Origin: Streptomyces rugosispiralis
GTDB lineage: Bacteria; Actinomycetota; Actinomycetes; Streptomycetales; Streptomycetaceae
Assembly (NCBI RefSeq): GCF_024505145.1
Contig: NZ_JANIAA010000002.1
Location: 62,001 to 126,000, forward strand
DNA: 64,000 nt
Direction of reading: 5' to 3'
The translations under genes and the position numbers were made by a program. The notes beneath the pieces are model-generated. The model was not told where the DNA came from. It saw nothing but the letters and a program-made list of their open reading frames with translations, and did not search any database. Shown one piece after another: positions 16,459 through 23,930 of this stretch; position 1 is the first letter of the stretch, and the number at the start of each line of letters is the position of its first letter.

Positions 16459-18110
16459 TCCTCAGCGAGGACTATCTGCAGAACCTGCTCGACAAGACCA
16501 TTCCGCGGATCCACTCCGTCGCCAACTGCGCTGTGGTCCTCGAGGGTTCGATCGCCGAGGGCTTCGGCAACTCCTCGTCCGACATCGACTTCCTGCTCAT
16601 CGCCGACAGCGACGCCGACCTGCCCACCATGCCCTCGCTCCTGTTCCTGGACGGGCGTCGGGTCGAGGTCCGAACCCGCTCGGTGCGGCAGCTCGCCGAG
16701 CAGTTCTCCGCGATCACGACCGACACGCGCGACCACGTGGGCGCCGTCCCGGAGGATCTGCTGAACCGCTGTCAGCGTCTGCTGCGCAGCTTCCCGCTGC
16801 GCAATCCGGACCTGGTGGCGAAGGTCAAGGGGCTGATGTCCTTCGACGACTTCCAGGACACGATGCGGGAGTGGTGGGCACACCACGCGCGCCAGTCGAT
16901 CCGCTACGCGCTCGCCCTGCGGGAACTGGGCCAGGAGGAAGAGGCCGCGGCATGGACCGAAGCCGGACTGCTGCAGGCGGTGAAGTCCTGGGCGGCGGGG
17001 CGGGGAGAGACCTATCTGGAGCCGAAGTGGCTGCCCATGCAACTGGATCGCCTCGGTGACCAACCGCTGTGCGACCGGTACCGGACGCTCGCCTCGCTGG
17101 ACGCGTCGGGTCTCGACCCCGCCGCGTACATCACCGCGGGCGTCCGGCTCACGGCCGATCTGGGGGTGACGGGCGCCGAACCCGACTCCGAGCGGATCAC
17201 CGTGGCCAGGGCCACCGGGGTGACCACCTGGCCGACCGGCGACCGTGTGCATGTCGTACGCGACAAGCAGGATGTGTTCGTCCTCGGCGACCGCGCGGCG
17301 CGGGCCTGGCGTTCGGTCGTCTTCGGCCGGCCCCTGGGAACCGTAGTGGCCATGGCGGACGCGTCAGGAGCACCGCAGGCGGGCCCGCTGATCGCCCAGT
17401 TCCTCCGATTCGGCCTGGTGAAGGTGGCGTGGAAGGGCGACGGCCCGATCGTCCCCGCCATGCCGCTGGCCGCCCCGTCCGGCCCGGTCACACCGCCACC
17501 GAGTATCGCGCGGCCCATCGTCACCGTGGGCGGGGCGGCGGCCGGCGGTGCGGAGGGCATCGATCTCGTGCCCATGCCCGCCCGCCGGTTCAGCGCCGCC
17601 GCGATGACCCTGGTGTGGTCCAACGTGCTGGTGGAGAACGCCCGCGAGGACCTCACCGGTGCCCTGGACCGCGAGCAGTGGAGCGTCGCCGAACTCAGCG
17701 CCCGGAGGATACTGCGGGCCGCGCTGCGCGGTGTGCTCAGCGCCCACGGAGTCAACCCGCTGCCACCGGACTCCGAGGTCGTCCGCAGGCTGTCCCTCCT
17801 TCCGGCGGGGGCGGACACCGACGAGATCCGGGCGAAGGCTCAGCACCTCGCGACGCTGACGATCGCGTCCACGGCCCAGGGCGGCGCGGCGCTCACCGCG
17901 CTGGACGACTTCGTCGCCCTGGTCCGGCACACGACCGGCGCACACAGCTTCCCGTCCTCCTTCGACTCCTCGGACGGATGGCGGCAGACCCTGGAGATCG
18001 GCTACGACTGGCTGCGCCTCGGCGCCCACCTCGACGCGGACCTGCCCATCGACGAGGCGAGCGATCTGCTGTCCAGCGGTGGCGCACAGCCGCATCTCGC
18101 CACCACCTGA
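16455..18110 (+). CDS. Nucleotidyltransferase-domain protein with long uncharacterised C-terminus
   Basis: A 551-residue protein. Near residues 32-52 is the polymerase-beta-type nucleotidyltransferase signature, a GS-x5-G-x3-SSDID pattern (GSIAEGFGNSSSDIDFLLI), with the two metal-binding Asp residues in DID. The remaining 480 residues, mostly helical, match nothing I recognise; a Gly/Pro/Ala-rich linker sits near 330-365. GTG at 16455 overlaps the FAAL stop and is preceded by GGGAGG, so it is coupled. In context it may activate a phosphate as a nucleotide ester (CMP/UMP transfer) or adenylylate a small molecule. An antibiotic-inactivating or toxin-like (MNT) role is less likely in this operon. 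Confidence 0.65.
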   Translation: MILSEDYLQNLLDKTIPRIHSVANCAVVLEGSIAEGFGNSSSDIDFLLIADSDADLPTMPSLLFLDGRRVEVRTRSVRQLAEQFSAITTDTRDHVGAVPEDLLNRCQRLLRSFPLRNPDLVAKVKGLMSFDDFQDTMREWWAHHARQSIRYALALRELGQEEEAAAWTEAGLLQAVKSWAAGRGETYLEPKWLPMQLDRLGDQPLCDRYRTLASLDASGLDPAAYITAGVRLTADLGVTGAEPDSERITVARATGVTTWPTGDRVHVVRDKQDVFVLGDRAARAWRSVVFGRPLGTVVAMADASGAPQAGPLIAQFLRFGLVKVAWKGDGPIVPAMPLAAPSGPVTPPPSIARPIVTVGGAAAGGAEGIDLVPMPARRFSAAAMTLVWSNVLVENAREDLTGALDREQWSVAELSARRILRAALRGVLSAHGVNPLPPDSEVVRRLSLLPAGADTDEIRAKAQHLATLTIASTAQGGAALTALDDFVALVRHTTGAHSFPSSFDSSDGWRQTLEIGYDWLRLGAHLDADLPIDEASDLLSSGGAQPHLATT

Positions 18111-18126
18111 CGCTGAGGGAGGAACG

Positions 18127-18450
18127 TTGACGTCAAGCACCGGCACATCATCGCCGAACGAGGACGAGACGCGGAGCAAGGTGTACGCGGTCGTCGGCGC
18201 GATGGCGCCCGCGGGGGACGCCACCCTGGCCGACGACACCCGGCTCATCGCGGATCTGGCCTATGACTCGCTCCGGCTCATCGAGCTGACGCTGGCGCTG
18301 GAGGAGGGCTTCGGGCTCGGGGAGCTCGCCCAGGAGCGGACCGCCACCGTCACCACGCTCGGCGACATCGTCCGCCTGGTGACCGAAGCACGGCGGGAGA
18401 CCGAAGCACAGCGGGAGACCGAGGCACGGCAGGCGGGGGCGGGCCGATGA
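18127..18450 (+). CDS. Acyl carrier protein
   Basis: A 107-residue acidic helical protein with the phosphopantetheine site LAYDSLRLIEL, attachment Ser at residue 48. The usual ACP core spans 15-90; the C-terminal 20 residues contain a near-exact ETEA-type repeat and are probably disordered. Start is TTG at 18127 with GGGAGGAA directly upstream; the stop overlaps the SDR start (ATGA). Its position between the acyl-AMP ligase and a thioester-reductase-like SDR suggests it carries the fatty acyl chain between them. No phosphopantetheinyl transferase is encoded in the window, so a genome-wide one must act on it. Confidence 0.85.
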   Translation: MTSSTGTSSPNEDETRSKVYAVVGAMAPAGDATLADDTRLIADLAYDSLRLIELTLALEEGFGLGELAQERTATVTTLGDIVRLVTEARRETEAQRETEARQAGAGR

Positions 18451-19601
18451 CGGAGCGCTTGAGGATTCTGGTGACCGGCGCGGCCGGGCTGGTCGGCGCG
18501 GAGGCCACCGCCCGGCTGGTGGCGGCCGGACACCAGGTCACCGCCCTGGTCCACAACCAGACCGCGGTCATACGCAACGACGGCACCCCGCTGGAGCCGG
18601 ACGCCGTCACCTGTCTGCCGGGCGATGTGACCAAGCCCCGGCTCGGCCTGCCCGAGGCCGCGTACCAGGCGCTGGCCGCGGACGGCCTCGACCGGATCGT
18701 GCACTGCGCCGCGATCACCGACTTCGGCCTCCCCGACGAGGTCTACCAGGCGGTCAACGTCGACGGCACCGCCCACGTCCTGGAGCTGGCCCGCGCCGGC
18801 GGCGCGCCTCTCGTGCACGTGGGAACCGCCTATGTGTGCGGTGAGCGCGACGGGCTGATCCGCGAGTCCGAGCTGGACGAGGGCCAGCGCCTCGCCAACG
18901 CCTACGAGGACAGCAAGTTCCGGGCCGAGGCCCTGGTGCACAAGGCCCAGGCCGACGGGGTGCGGGCCGCGATCATCCGCCCCAGCATCGTCGTCGGCGA
19001 CGAGCGCACCGGCGTGGTGCGCGACTACAAGAACATCTACGTCGTGCTCAAACTGGCCACCGAGGGCAAGGTCCGCTCCATCCCCGGCCAGTACGAGGCG
19101 CGCCTCGACCTGGTGCCCGTGGACTATGTGGCGGACATCATCACCGAGGTCACCCACCGGTTCGAGGAGGCGGCGGGCCGGACCTTCCACGCGGTGGGCG
19201 CACCGCTGACGCTGCGGGACTTCTCCGATGTGATGGCCGAGTATCCGCCGTTCCACGTGCCGCGGTTCGTCCCGCCGACGAGCTTCGACGCCCAGCGGCT
19301 GCCCCGCCGGGAGCGGGCGTACTACGAGCGTGTCATGACGCTCTACGAGAGCTACTTCCGGCGCCGGACGCGCTTCGACGACTCCCACACGGCGGACCTG
19401 GCCACCCGCAGGCCACCGGTGGACGGGCAGGACTTCCTGCGCACGCTGATCGACCACTGCCTGGAGACGGGCTACCTGGGCGCACCGCCGGTCGATGCCA
19501 CCGAGGTGCTCGCCCGGCTGAACATGACGGGGCCGGGCGCGACCCCGACGGCGAACCGGACCAGCCCGACCGGGAGCGATGTGAACGGAGCCGGCCGATG
19601 A
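18447..19601 (+). CDS. Extended SDR / thioester-reductase-like oxidoreductase
   Basis: A 384-residue extended short-chain dehydrogenase. The nucleotide-binding motif TGAAGLVGAEA is at residues 9-19; the catalytic YxxxK is YEDSK (Tyr 153, Lys 157) with a Thr upstream in VHVGTAYV. Length and the VHCAAITDFG / NVDGTAHVLELA segments resemble reductase domains that release acyl thioesters as aldehydes or alcohols (Thioester-redct / NAD_binding_4) as well as NDP-sugar epimerases. After an ACP gene the reductase reading is favoured: acyl-ACP to fatty aldehyde or alcohol. It overlaps both neighbours by ATGA, so expression is tightly coupled. Confidence 0.75.
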   Translation: MTERLRILVTGAAGLVGAEATARLVAAGHQVTALVHNQTAVIRNDGTPLEPDAVTCLPGDVTKPRLGLPEAAYQALAADGLDRIVHCAAITDFGLPDEVYQAVNVDGTAHVLELARAGGAPLVHVGTAYVCGERDGLIRESELDEGQRLANAYEDSKFRAEALVHKAQADGVRAAIIRPSIVVGDERTGVVRDYKNIYVVLKLATEGKVRSIPGQYEARLDLVPVDYVADIITEVTHRFEEAAGRTFHAVGAPLTLRDFSDVMAEYPPFHVPRFVPPTSFDAQRLPRRERAYYERVMTLYESYFRRRTRFDDSHTADLATRRPPVDGQDFLRTLIDHCLETGYLGAPPVDATEVLARLNMTGPGATPTANRTSPTGSDVNGAGR

Positions 19602-20602
19602 CCGACGCCCCGACGAACGGCCGGCCCTTCGGCGACGACATATCGCCGGCCCTCAGCTGCGATCCCCGCAAGCGCGTCCTCTTCGGCTCGGACACCTACT
19701 TCCTGGAGAGCGTGGAGCAGCTCGCCACCCTCACCGCCGATGTCGACGGCTTCCTCCACCGGCACGCCGCGCTGCTGCTCAAGCCCGACGCCGTGGTCAG
19801 CAGGCAGTTACCGACGACCGTCGACTGGCTGGCCCGGGAGGGCTTCCGGATCGTGGCCGCGGAACGCACCCGGCTCACCCCCAACACCGTGCGGTCGCTG
19901 TGGTACTTCCAGTGGAACCTGGCCACACCGGAGCGCCGCCGTCTCGCCGATCTGTTCACCGACACCTGCGACTCGGTGGTGCTCGTGGTGCGCCAGGACG
20001 CCGACGGGGCCGGGGCTCCGCCGAGCGCGCCCGCGTCGGTCGTCCTGACCGAGCGGAAGGGCCCGACCGATCCGCGGGCCCGGATCCCCGGTCAGCTCCG
20101 CTACGCGACCGGCCGCTACAGCTATCTGCTCAACCTCGTCCACACCCCCGACGAACCCGCCGACGTGGCGCGCGAGTTGGGCATCTACTTCGGCGCGGCG
20201 CTCCGGCAGCGGGTCTACGCCTCCGCGCTGGCGGGCGAGGACCAGTCGGCCCGCGCACGTGAGCTGGGCGAGCGGTTGCACACCGAGGTGCCCGAGCGGG
20301 ATCTCTCCTTCGAACCGGCCGCGGAACGGCTCAGGCGGGCCGTGGCGGAGGCGGAGGAATCCCTGATCCCCGGTGCCGTCCGGGACGAGCTGCGCGCCGC
20401 CCGGCTCGCCGCCCGCGACCAGGAGGGCTACCGGCGGCTGATCGAGGCCGTCTGGCGGGCCGGGCTGCCGCTCGACGCCTGGGACACGGTGATCGTCGGC
20501 TCCCATGTCCTGCCGATGAAGCGCAAGGGGCCGGCCCCCGTGCTCGGTGGAGTCAGCGTGTCCGACTGGCATCACCACCTGGCGCGGCCTGCGGTCCGGT
20601 AA
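19598..20602 (+). CDS. NDP-kinase-like protein with extra C-terminal domain
   Basis: A 334-residue protein, over twice the length of an ordinary nucleoside diphosphate kinase. Residues 50-200 follow the NDK fold: AALLLKPDAV, then KGPTDPRARIPGQLRYATGR, then NLVHTPDEPADVARELGIYF. The active-site His is kept at residue 182, but the HGSDS signature has become HTPDE. An insertion replaces part of the Kpn loop. Residues 200-334 form an unrecognised helical domain. Members of this kind could phosphorylate or nucleotide-charge a pathway intermediate rather than NDPs. ATGA overlap with the SDR gene; 14 bases separate it from AfsA. Confidence 0.7.
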   Translation: MTDAPTNGRPFGDDISPALSCDPRKRVLFGSDTYFLESVEQLATLTADVDGFLHRHAALLLKPDAVVSRQLPTTVDWLAREGFRIVAAERTRLTPNTVRSLWYFQWNLATPERRRLADLFTDTCDSVVLVVRQDADGAGAPPSAPASVVLTERKGPTDPRARIPGQLRYATGRYSYLLNLVHTPDEPADVARELGIYFGAALRQRVYASALAGEDQSARARELGERLHTEVPERDLSFEPAAERLRRAVAEAEESLIPGAVRDELRAARLAARDQEGYRRLIEAVWRAGLPLDAWDTVIVGSHVLPMKRKGPAPVLGGVSVSDWHHHLARPAVR

Positions 20603-20616
20603 CACGAGGGGGAAGC

Positions 20617-21606
20617 ATGGACACGGTGGAATTCAGCCAGACGGTGCCGCGTGAGCTCGTCCATCGGCTGAGCCTGGCCGAGGTGTTCCTGACCGGTGTG
20701 CTCGCGCGGGACGAGGACACCCTCGACATCGGGGTGCAGATACCCCGCTCACACGCCTTCTACCGGGACTCGGTGGGCTGCCGCCACGTCTACGACCCGA
20801 TGGTCCTGGTGGAGGCCGTCCGGCAGTCGCTCCTCATGCTGGGCCACGATCTGTTCGAGAACCCGTTCGGCACGAAGTTCATCCTGCGGGACATCGCCCT
20901 GCGCGACGCGGACATCACCGCGCTCACGGTGGGCGACGTACCCACCGAGGTGGTGCTGCGCTGCCGCATCGTGCGCCGCTTCCGCGGCCGCGAGGGGCTG
21001 AAGGGCGCGCGGCTGTCCTACAGCGCGCTGATCGGCGACCGGGTGGTGGCGACGCTGGAGGGCTCCATGTCCTGGCTGACGCCCGCCCAGTGGCAGGCGA
21101 CACGCGAGGAGGTGCGTGCCACGCTGGGGCTGCCCGTCCAGGCCACGTTCGCGGCCGGTGAGCCGGGGGAGCGGCTCGGGGAGGCCCTGGTCGACCGCAG
21201 GGACGCCACAAACGTGGTCATCTCCCCGTTGGAGCCCCAACTCCCGCCGGACAGAGGGGAGATGAGGGTCGCGCGGCTGCTCGTCGACACCAGCCACCCC
21301 GTGCTGTTCGACCACCCCCTGGACCACGTCCCCGGCATGCTGACCCTTGAGGCGTTCCGGCAGCTGAGCCTCGTCACCGCCGTGGAGACCGGGGCGCTGC
21401 CGTCGGCGTCGGCCGTCCTCACGGGGCTGAAGGCGCGCTTCACCGGCTTCGGTGAGCTCGACCTGCCGATCACCTGCGAGAGCGTCCGGGTGGCGGGCGA
21501 CGGGACGAGCGCCGTGCTGCGCTGCGCCATGAAGCAGGCCGGACACACCATCGCCGACGGCGAACTGCGCCTCTCACCGGCCCCCACGGAAGCGCGGCCG
21601 ATATGA
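20617..21606 (+). CDS. AfsA-family gamma-butyrolactone scaffold synthase
   Basis: A 329-residue AfsA protein with two hotdog repeats. Repeat one includes VHRLSLAEVFLTG and HVYDPMVLVEAVRQS (about 15-75). Repeat two includes VLFDHPLDHVPGMLTLEAFRQ (about 225-250). AfsA enzymes join dihydroxyacetone phosphate to a beta-ketoacyl thioester, giving a phosphorylated butenolide that is normally reduced and dephosphorylated to A-factor-type signals. GGGGGAAG precedes the ATG. No ArpA-type receptor and no dedicated BprA-like reductase or phosphatase is adjacent, unlike classical signalling loci; it sits inside a biosynthetic operon with several phosphate-transfer genes, so a product that keeps phosphate is plausible. 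Confidence 0.9.
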   Translation: MDTVEFSQTVPRELVHRLSLAEVFLTGVLARDEDTLDIGVQIPRSHAFYRDSVGCRHVYDPMVLVEAVRQSLLMLGHDLFENPFGTKFILRDIALRDADITALTVGDVPTEVVLRCRIVRRFRGREGLKGARLSYSALIGDRVVATLEGSMSWLTPAQWQATREEVRATLGLPVQATFAAGEPGERLGEALVDRRDATNVVISPLEPQLPPDRGEMRVARLLVDTSHPVLFDHPLDHVPGMLTLEAFRQLSLVTAVETGALPSASAVLTGLKARFTGFGELDLPITCESVRVAGDGTSAVLRCAMKQAGHTIADGELRLSPAPTEARPI

Positions 21607-21649
21607 CCGCCGCCCCCGGCACCCTCGGCCGTCCCATGTCCGGGAGACG

Positions 21650-22567
21650 GTGGCGGCGTTGAGCGATGTCCTGACCGCCTCCCGCGTGCCGGCCCGGCTG
21701 GGCCGTTTCGTCCTGCGGATGTTCCGTCCGCAGATCTACGTCACCTACGGCGTGCTGTGGACCCTGACCCTGGAAGGCTCGGCCGAGGCACTCTCCGGGC
21801 CCTCCGCGCACTGGACGCCCTCCGGGGCGACCGTGGTGCGCGCGGTGAGCGTGGTGCTGGCCCTGCTGTTCGCCCGTATGGTCGATGAGCAGAAGGACCT
21901 GGAGTACGACCGCCGGCACAACCCGGACCGGCCGCTGGTGACCGGCGCCATCACGGTGGCGGAGCTGCGCGGCGCCATGGCGCTGATCACGGTGGTCGTC
22001 GTCGTGCTCAACGCACTCGTCTCGGCCCTCTCCGTGCTGCTGATCCTGCTCGCCCTCGGATACACGCTGTTCCTGGTCGCGCTGGAGCGCTGGTCGCCGC
22101 GGCTCGGCGAGGCCCTCATCGCCAATCTCCTCGTCAGCTACCCGGTGCAACTGCTGCTCTCCGTCTACCTCTATGTCTCGCTGCTGACCGGCGACGCGAT
22201 CGACGGCGACGGGCGGGCCGTCCCGCTGATGGCCATGTTCGCCTGCGCCTTCCTCCAGTTCGAGTTCGCGCGGAAGACCGAGTGGCGGCGGGATCCGGAG
22301 GCGCGGCTGTACTCGGAGGTGCTCGGCCCGCGTGGCAGCGCGGCCGTGTGCCTCGCTCTCGCCGTGGGCGCGGTGGCACTCGGGCTGCTGCTGTTCGGGA
22401 CGCGGGGCCTGCTGCCGGCGCTGAGCGTCGTCTTCCCCGCGCTCGGCGCCTGGCGCTTCCTCGTGCGCAGACGGCCATCCGGGCTGATGCTCCCGGCGAT
22501 GGGCTTTGTGCTCTTCTTCAACCTGCTGTGTTTCTACGGGTCCACGGCGATCGCGATCGGACGGTGA
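21650..22567 (+). CDS. UbiA-superfamily-like membrane transferase
   Basis: A 305-residue polytopic membrane protein with about eight hydrophobic helices. Near residue 80 it has ARMVDEQKDLEYDRRHNPDRPLV, matching the first Asp-rich motif of UbiA prenyltransferases (NDxxDxxxD) as DEQKDLEYD. The second Asp motif is not obvious; its place is taken by FARKTEWRRDPEARLYSEVLG. The family moves a hydrophobic diphosphate-activated group onto an acceptor in the membrane. Here it may join a lipid or alcohol to the phosphorylated lactone rather than prenylate an aromatic ring. I use the GTG at 21650; TTG 21659 is an alternative. The stop overlaps the first GTG of the amidohydrolase frame. Confidence 0.7.
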   Translation: MAALSDVLTASRVPARLGRFVLRMFRPQIYVTYGVLWTLTLEGSAEALSGPSAHWTPSGATVVRAVSVVLALLFARMVDEQKDLEYDRRHNPDRPLVTGAITVAELRGAMALITVVVVVLNALVSALSVLLILLALGYTLFLVALERWSPRLGEALIANLLVSYPVQLLLSVYLYVSLLTGDAIDGDGRAVPLMAMFACAFLQFEFARKTEWRRDPEARLYSEVLGPRGSAAVCLALAVGAVALGLLLFGTRGLLPALSVVFPALGAWRFLVRRRPSGLMLPAMGFVLFFNLLCFYGSTAIAIGR

Positions 22568-22581
22568 GAGAGGTGCGGCCG

Positions 22582-23838
22582 GTGATCATCGACAAGGTGC
22601 GGATCTTCGACGGGACGGCGATGCTGGGCCCCGGGGCGGTGGAGTTCGCCGACGGGGTCATCACACGTGTTCTGACCGAGCCCGTCGCGGCCTCGGGTGC
22701 GTCGGCGTCGGCGGATGTGATCGACGGAACGGGCCTGACGCTGCTGCCCGGGCTGATCGACGCGCATACGCATGTGTTCGGCGCCGAGAGCAATCTCGAA
22801 CTGGCGCTGGCCTTCGGTGTGACCACCGAGCTGGACATGTTCATGGGCCCGCCGGAGCTCACCCAGGCCCTGTGCGCGGCGGCCGGCGAGCGTGCCGACC
22901 TCGCCGATATGCGCAGCTCGGGGCTGGTGGCAAGCGCGCCCGGAGGGCACCCCGGCCATGCCATGCCGCTGCTGCCGACGGTGGCCGGGCCCGATGAGGC
23001 CGACGCGTTCGTGGCCGCCCGACAGGCGGAGGGCGCGCACTTCATCAAGATCATCGTGGACGACGGCGCGAACCACGGGATGTCGCTGCCCGCCCTGGAC
23101 GGGGCGACCGTGACGGCGCTCGCCGGCGCCGCGCGGCGCCGGGGCCTGCTCACCGTGGCCCATGTGTCCGCCGGATGGTCCGCGCGACTCGCCCTGGACA
23201 GCGGTGTGGACATGCTGACGCACCTTCCGCTGGAAGCGGCTCTGGACGACGCGTTCGTCAGCCGGACCGCGGACGAGAAGCGGGTCGCCATCCCCACCCT
23301 GGCCATGCTGGAGGCGTCCGCCCCGGAGACCTCCTCCCGGCCCCGTACGGGACGATCGCTGGCGGCCGATCCGCGCATCGTCGGCTACCTCCCGGACCAC
23401 GCCCGTACCGCGATCGCGGAAGGCCACGAGGGCCTCTGCGTGGAGAAGGCGTCCCCCCAGCACCGCTTCACCCACGCCCTGGCGAGTGTGGCCCGTCTGC
23501 ACCGGGCAGGTGTGCCCGTGCTGGCGGGGACCGACACCAACTACCGGCCGGACCGCGCCTGCCCGGTCGTCCACGGCGCCGGTCTCCACACCGAGCTGGC
23601 CCTCCTCGTGGAGGCCGGACTGACTCCGGCGGAGGCGCTCACGGCGGCGACCTCGGCCCCCGCCGCGCACTTCGGCCTCTCCGACCGCGGGGTGATCGCG
23701 CCGGGGCGGCGCGCCGACCTCGTCCTCGTCGAGGGCGATCCCACGAAGGACATCACCAGCACCCGGTCGATCGAGGCGATCTGGCGCGGTGGCGTCCGTT
23801 TCGACCGTGCCGCGTACCGCGAGCGGATCGCCTCATGA
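22582..23838 (+). CDS. Metal-dependent amidohydrolase
   Basis: A 418-residue member of the amidohydrolase (imidazolonepropionase-like) superfamily. Metal ligands visible: HTH at residues 62-64 (IDAHTHV), Lys near 156 (HFIKIIVDDG) as a possible carbamylated bridge, His of LTVAHVSAG and DMLTHLPLE, and Asp near 318 (LAGTDTNY). Such enzymes hydrolyse C-N, C-O or P-O bonds in cyclic amides, lactones or phosphoesters. Three in-frame GTG codons compete (22564, 22573, 22582); the last has GAGAGAGG at ideal distance. The stop TGA overlaps the ATG of a 31-codon ORF. In this operon it might act on a lactone or cyclic phosphate, or deal with self-toxicity; that is inference. Confidence 0.8.
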   Translation: MIIDKVRIFDGTAMLGPGAVEFADGVITRVLTEPVAASGASASADVIDGTGLTLLPGLIDAHTHVFGAESNLELALAFGVTTELDMFMGPPELTQALCAAAGERADLADMRSSGLVASAPGGHPGHAMPLLPTVAGPDEADAFVAARQAEGAHFIKIIVDDGANHGMSLPALDGATVTALAGAARRRGLLTVAHVSAGWSARLALDSGVDMLTHLPLEAALDDAFVSRTADEKRVAIPTLAMLEASAPETSSRPRTGRSLAADPRIVGYLPDHARTAIAEGHEGLCVEKASPQHRFTHALASVARLHRAGVPVLAGTDTNYRPDRACPVVHGAGLHTELALLVEAGLTPAEALTAATSAPAAHFGLSDRGVIAPGRRADLVLVEGDPTKDITSTRSIEAIWRGGVRFDRAAYRERIAS

Positions 23839-23930
23839 GCTGGAGCGACACGCCCGTGAGCGGGAACGGCACGCTCATGGACGGGAGAGAAGACATGAGA
23901 GACAACCACACGATGCGGAGGACCACGTGA
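23835..23930 (+). CDS. Candidate 31-aa peptide ORF bridging two operon genes
   Basis: ATG at 23835 overlaps the amidohydrolase stop (ATGA) and the TGA at 23928-23930 overlaps the methyltransferase GTG (GTGA), so the ORF fills the gap between two genes exactly. The peptide begins MSWSDTPVSGNGT and ends with MRRTT; it is polar, has four Met and no Cys. No family is recognised. It may be a genuine small protein, or only a translational-coupling bridge carrying ribosomes to the next start. Confidence 0.35.
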   Translation: MSWSDTPVSGNGTLMDGREDMRDNHTMRRTT

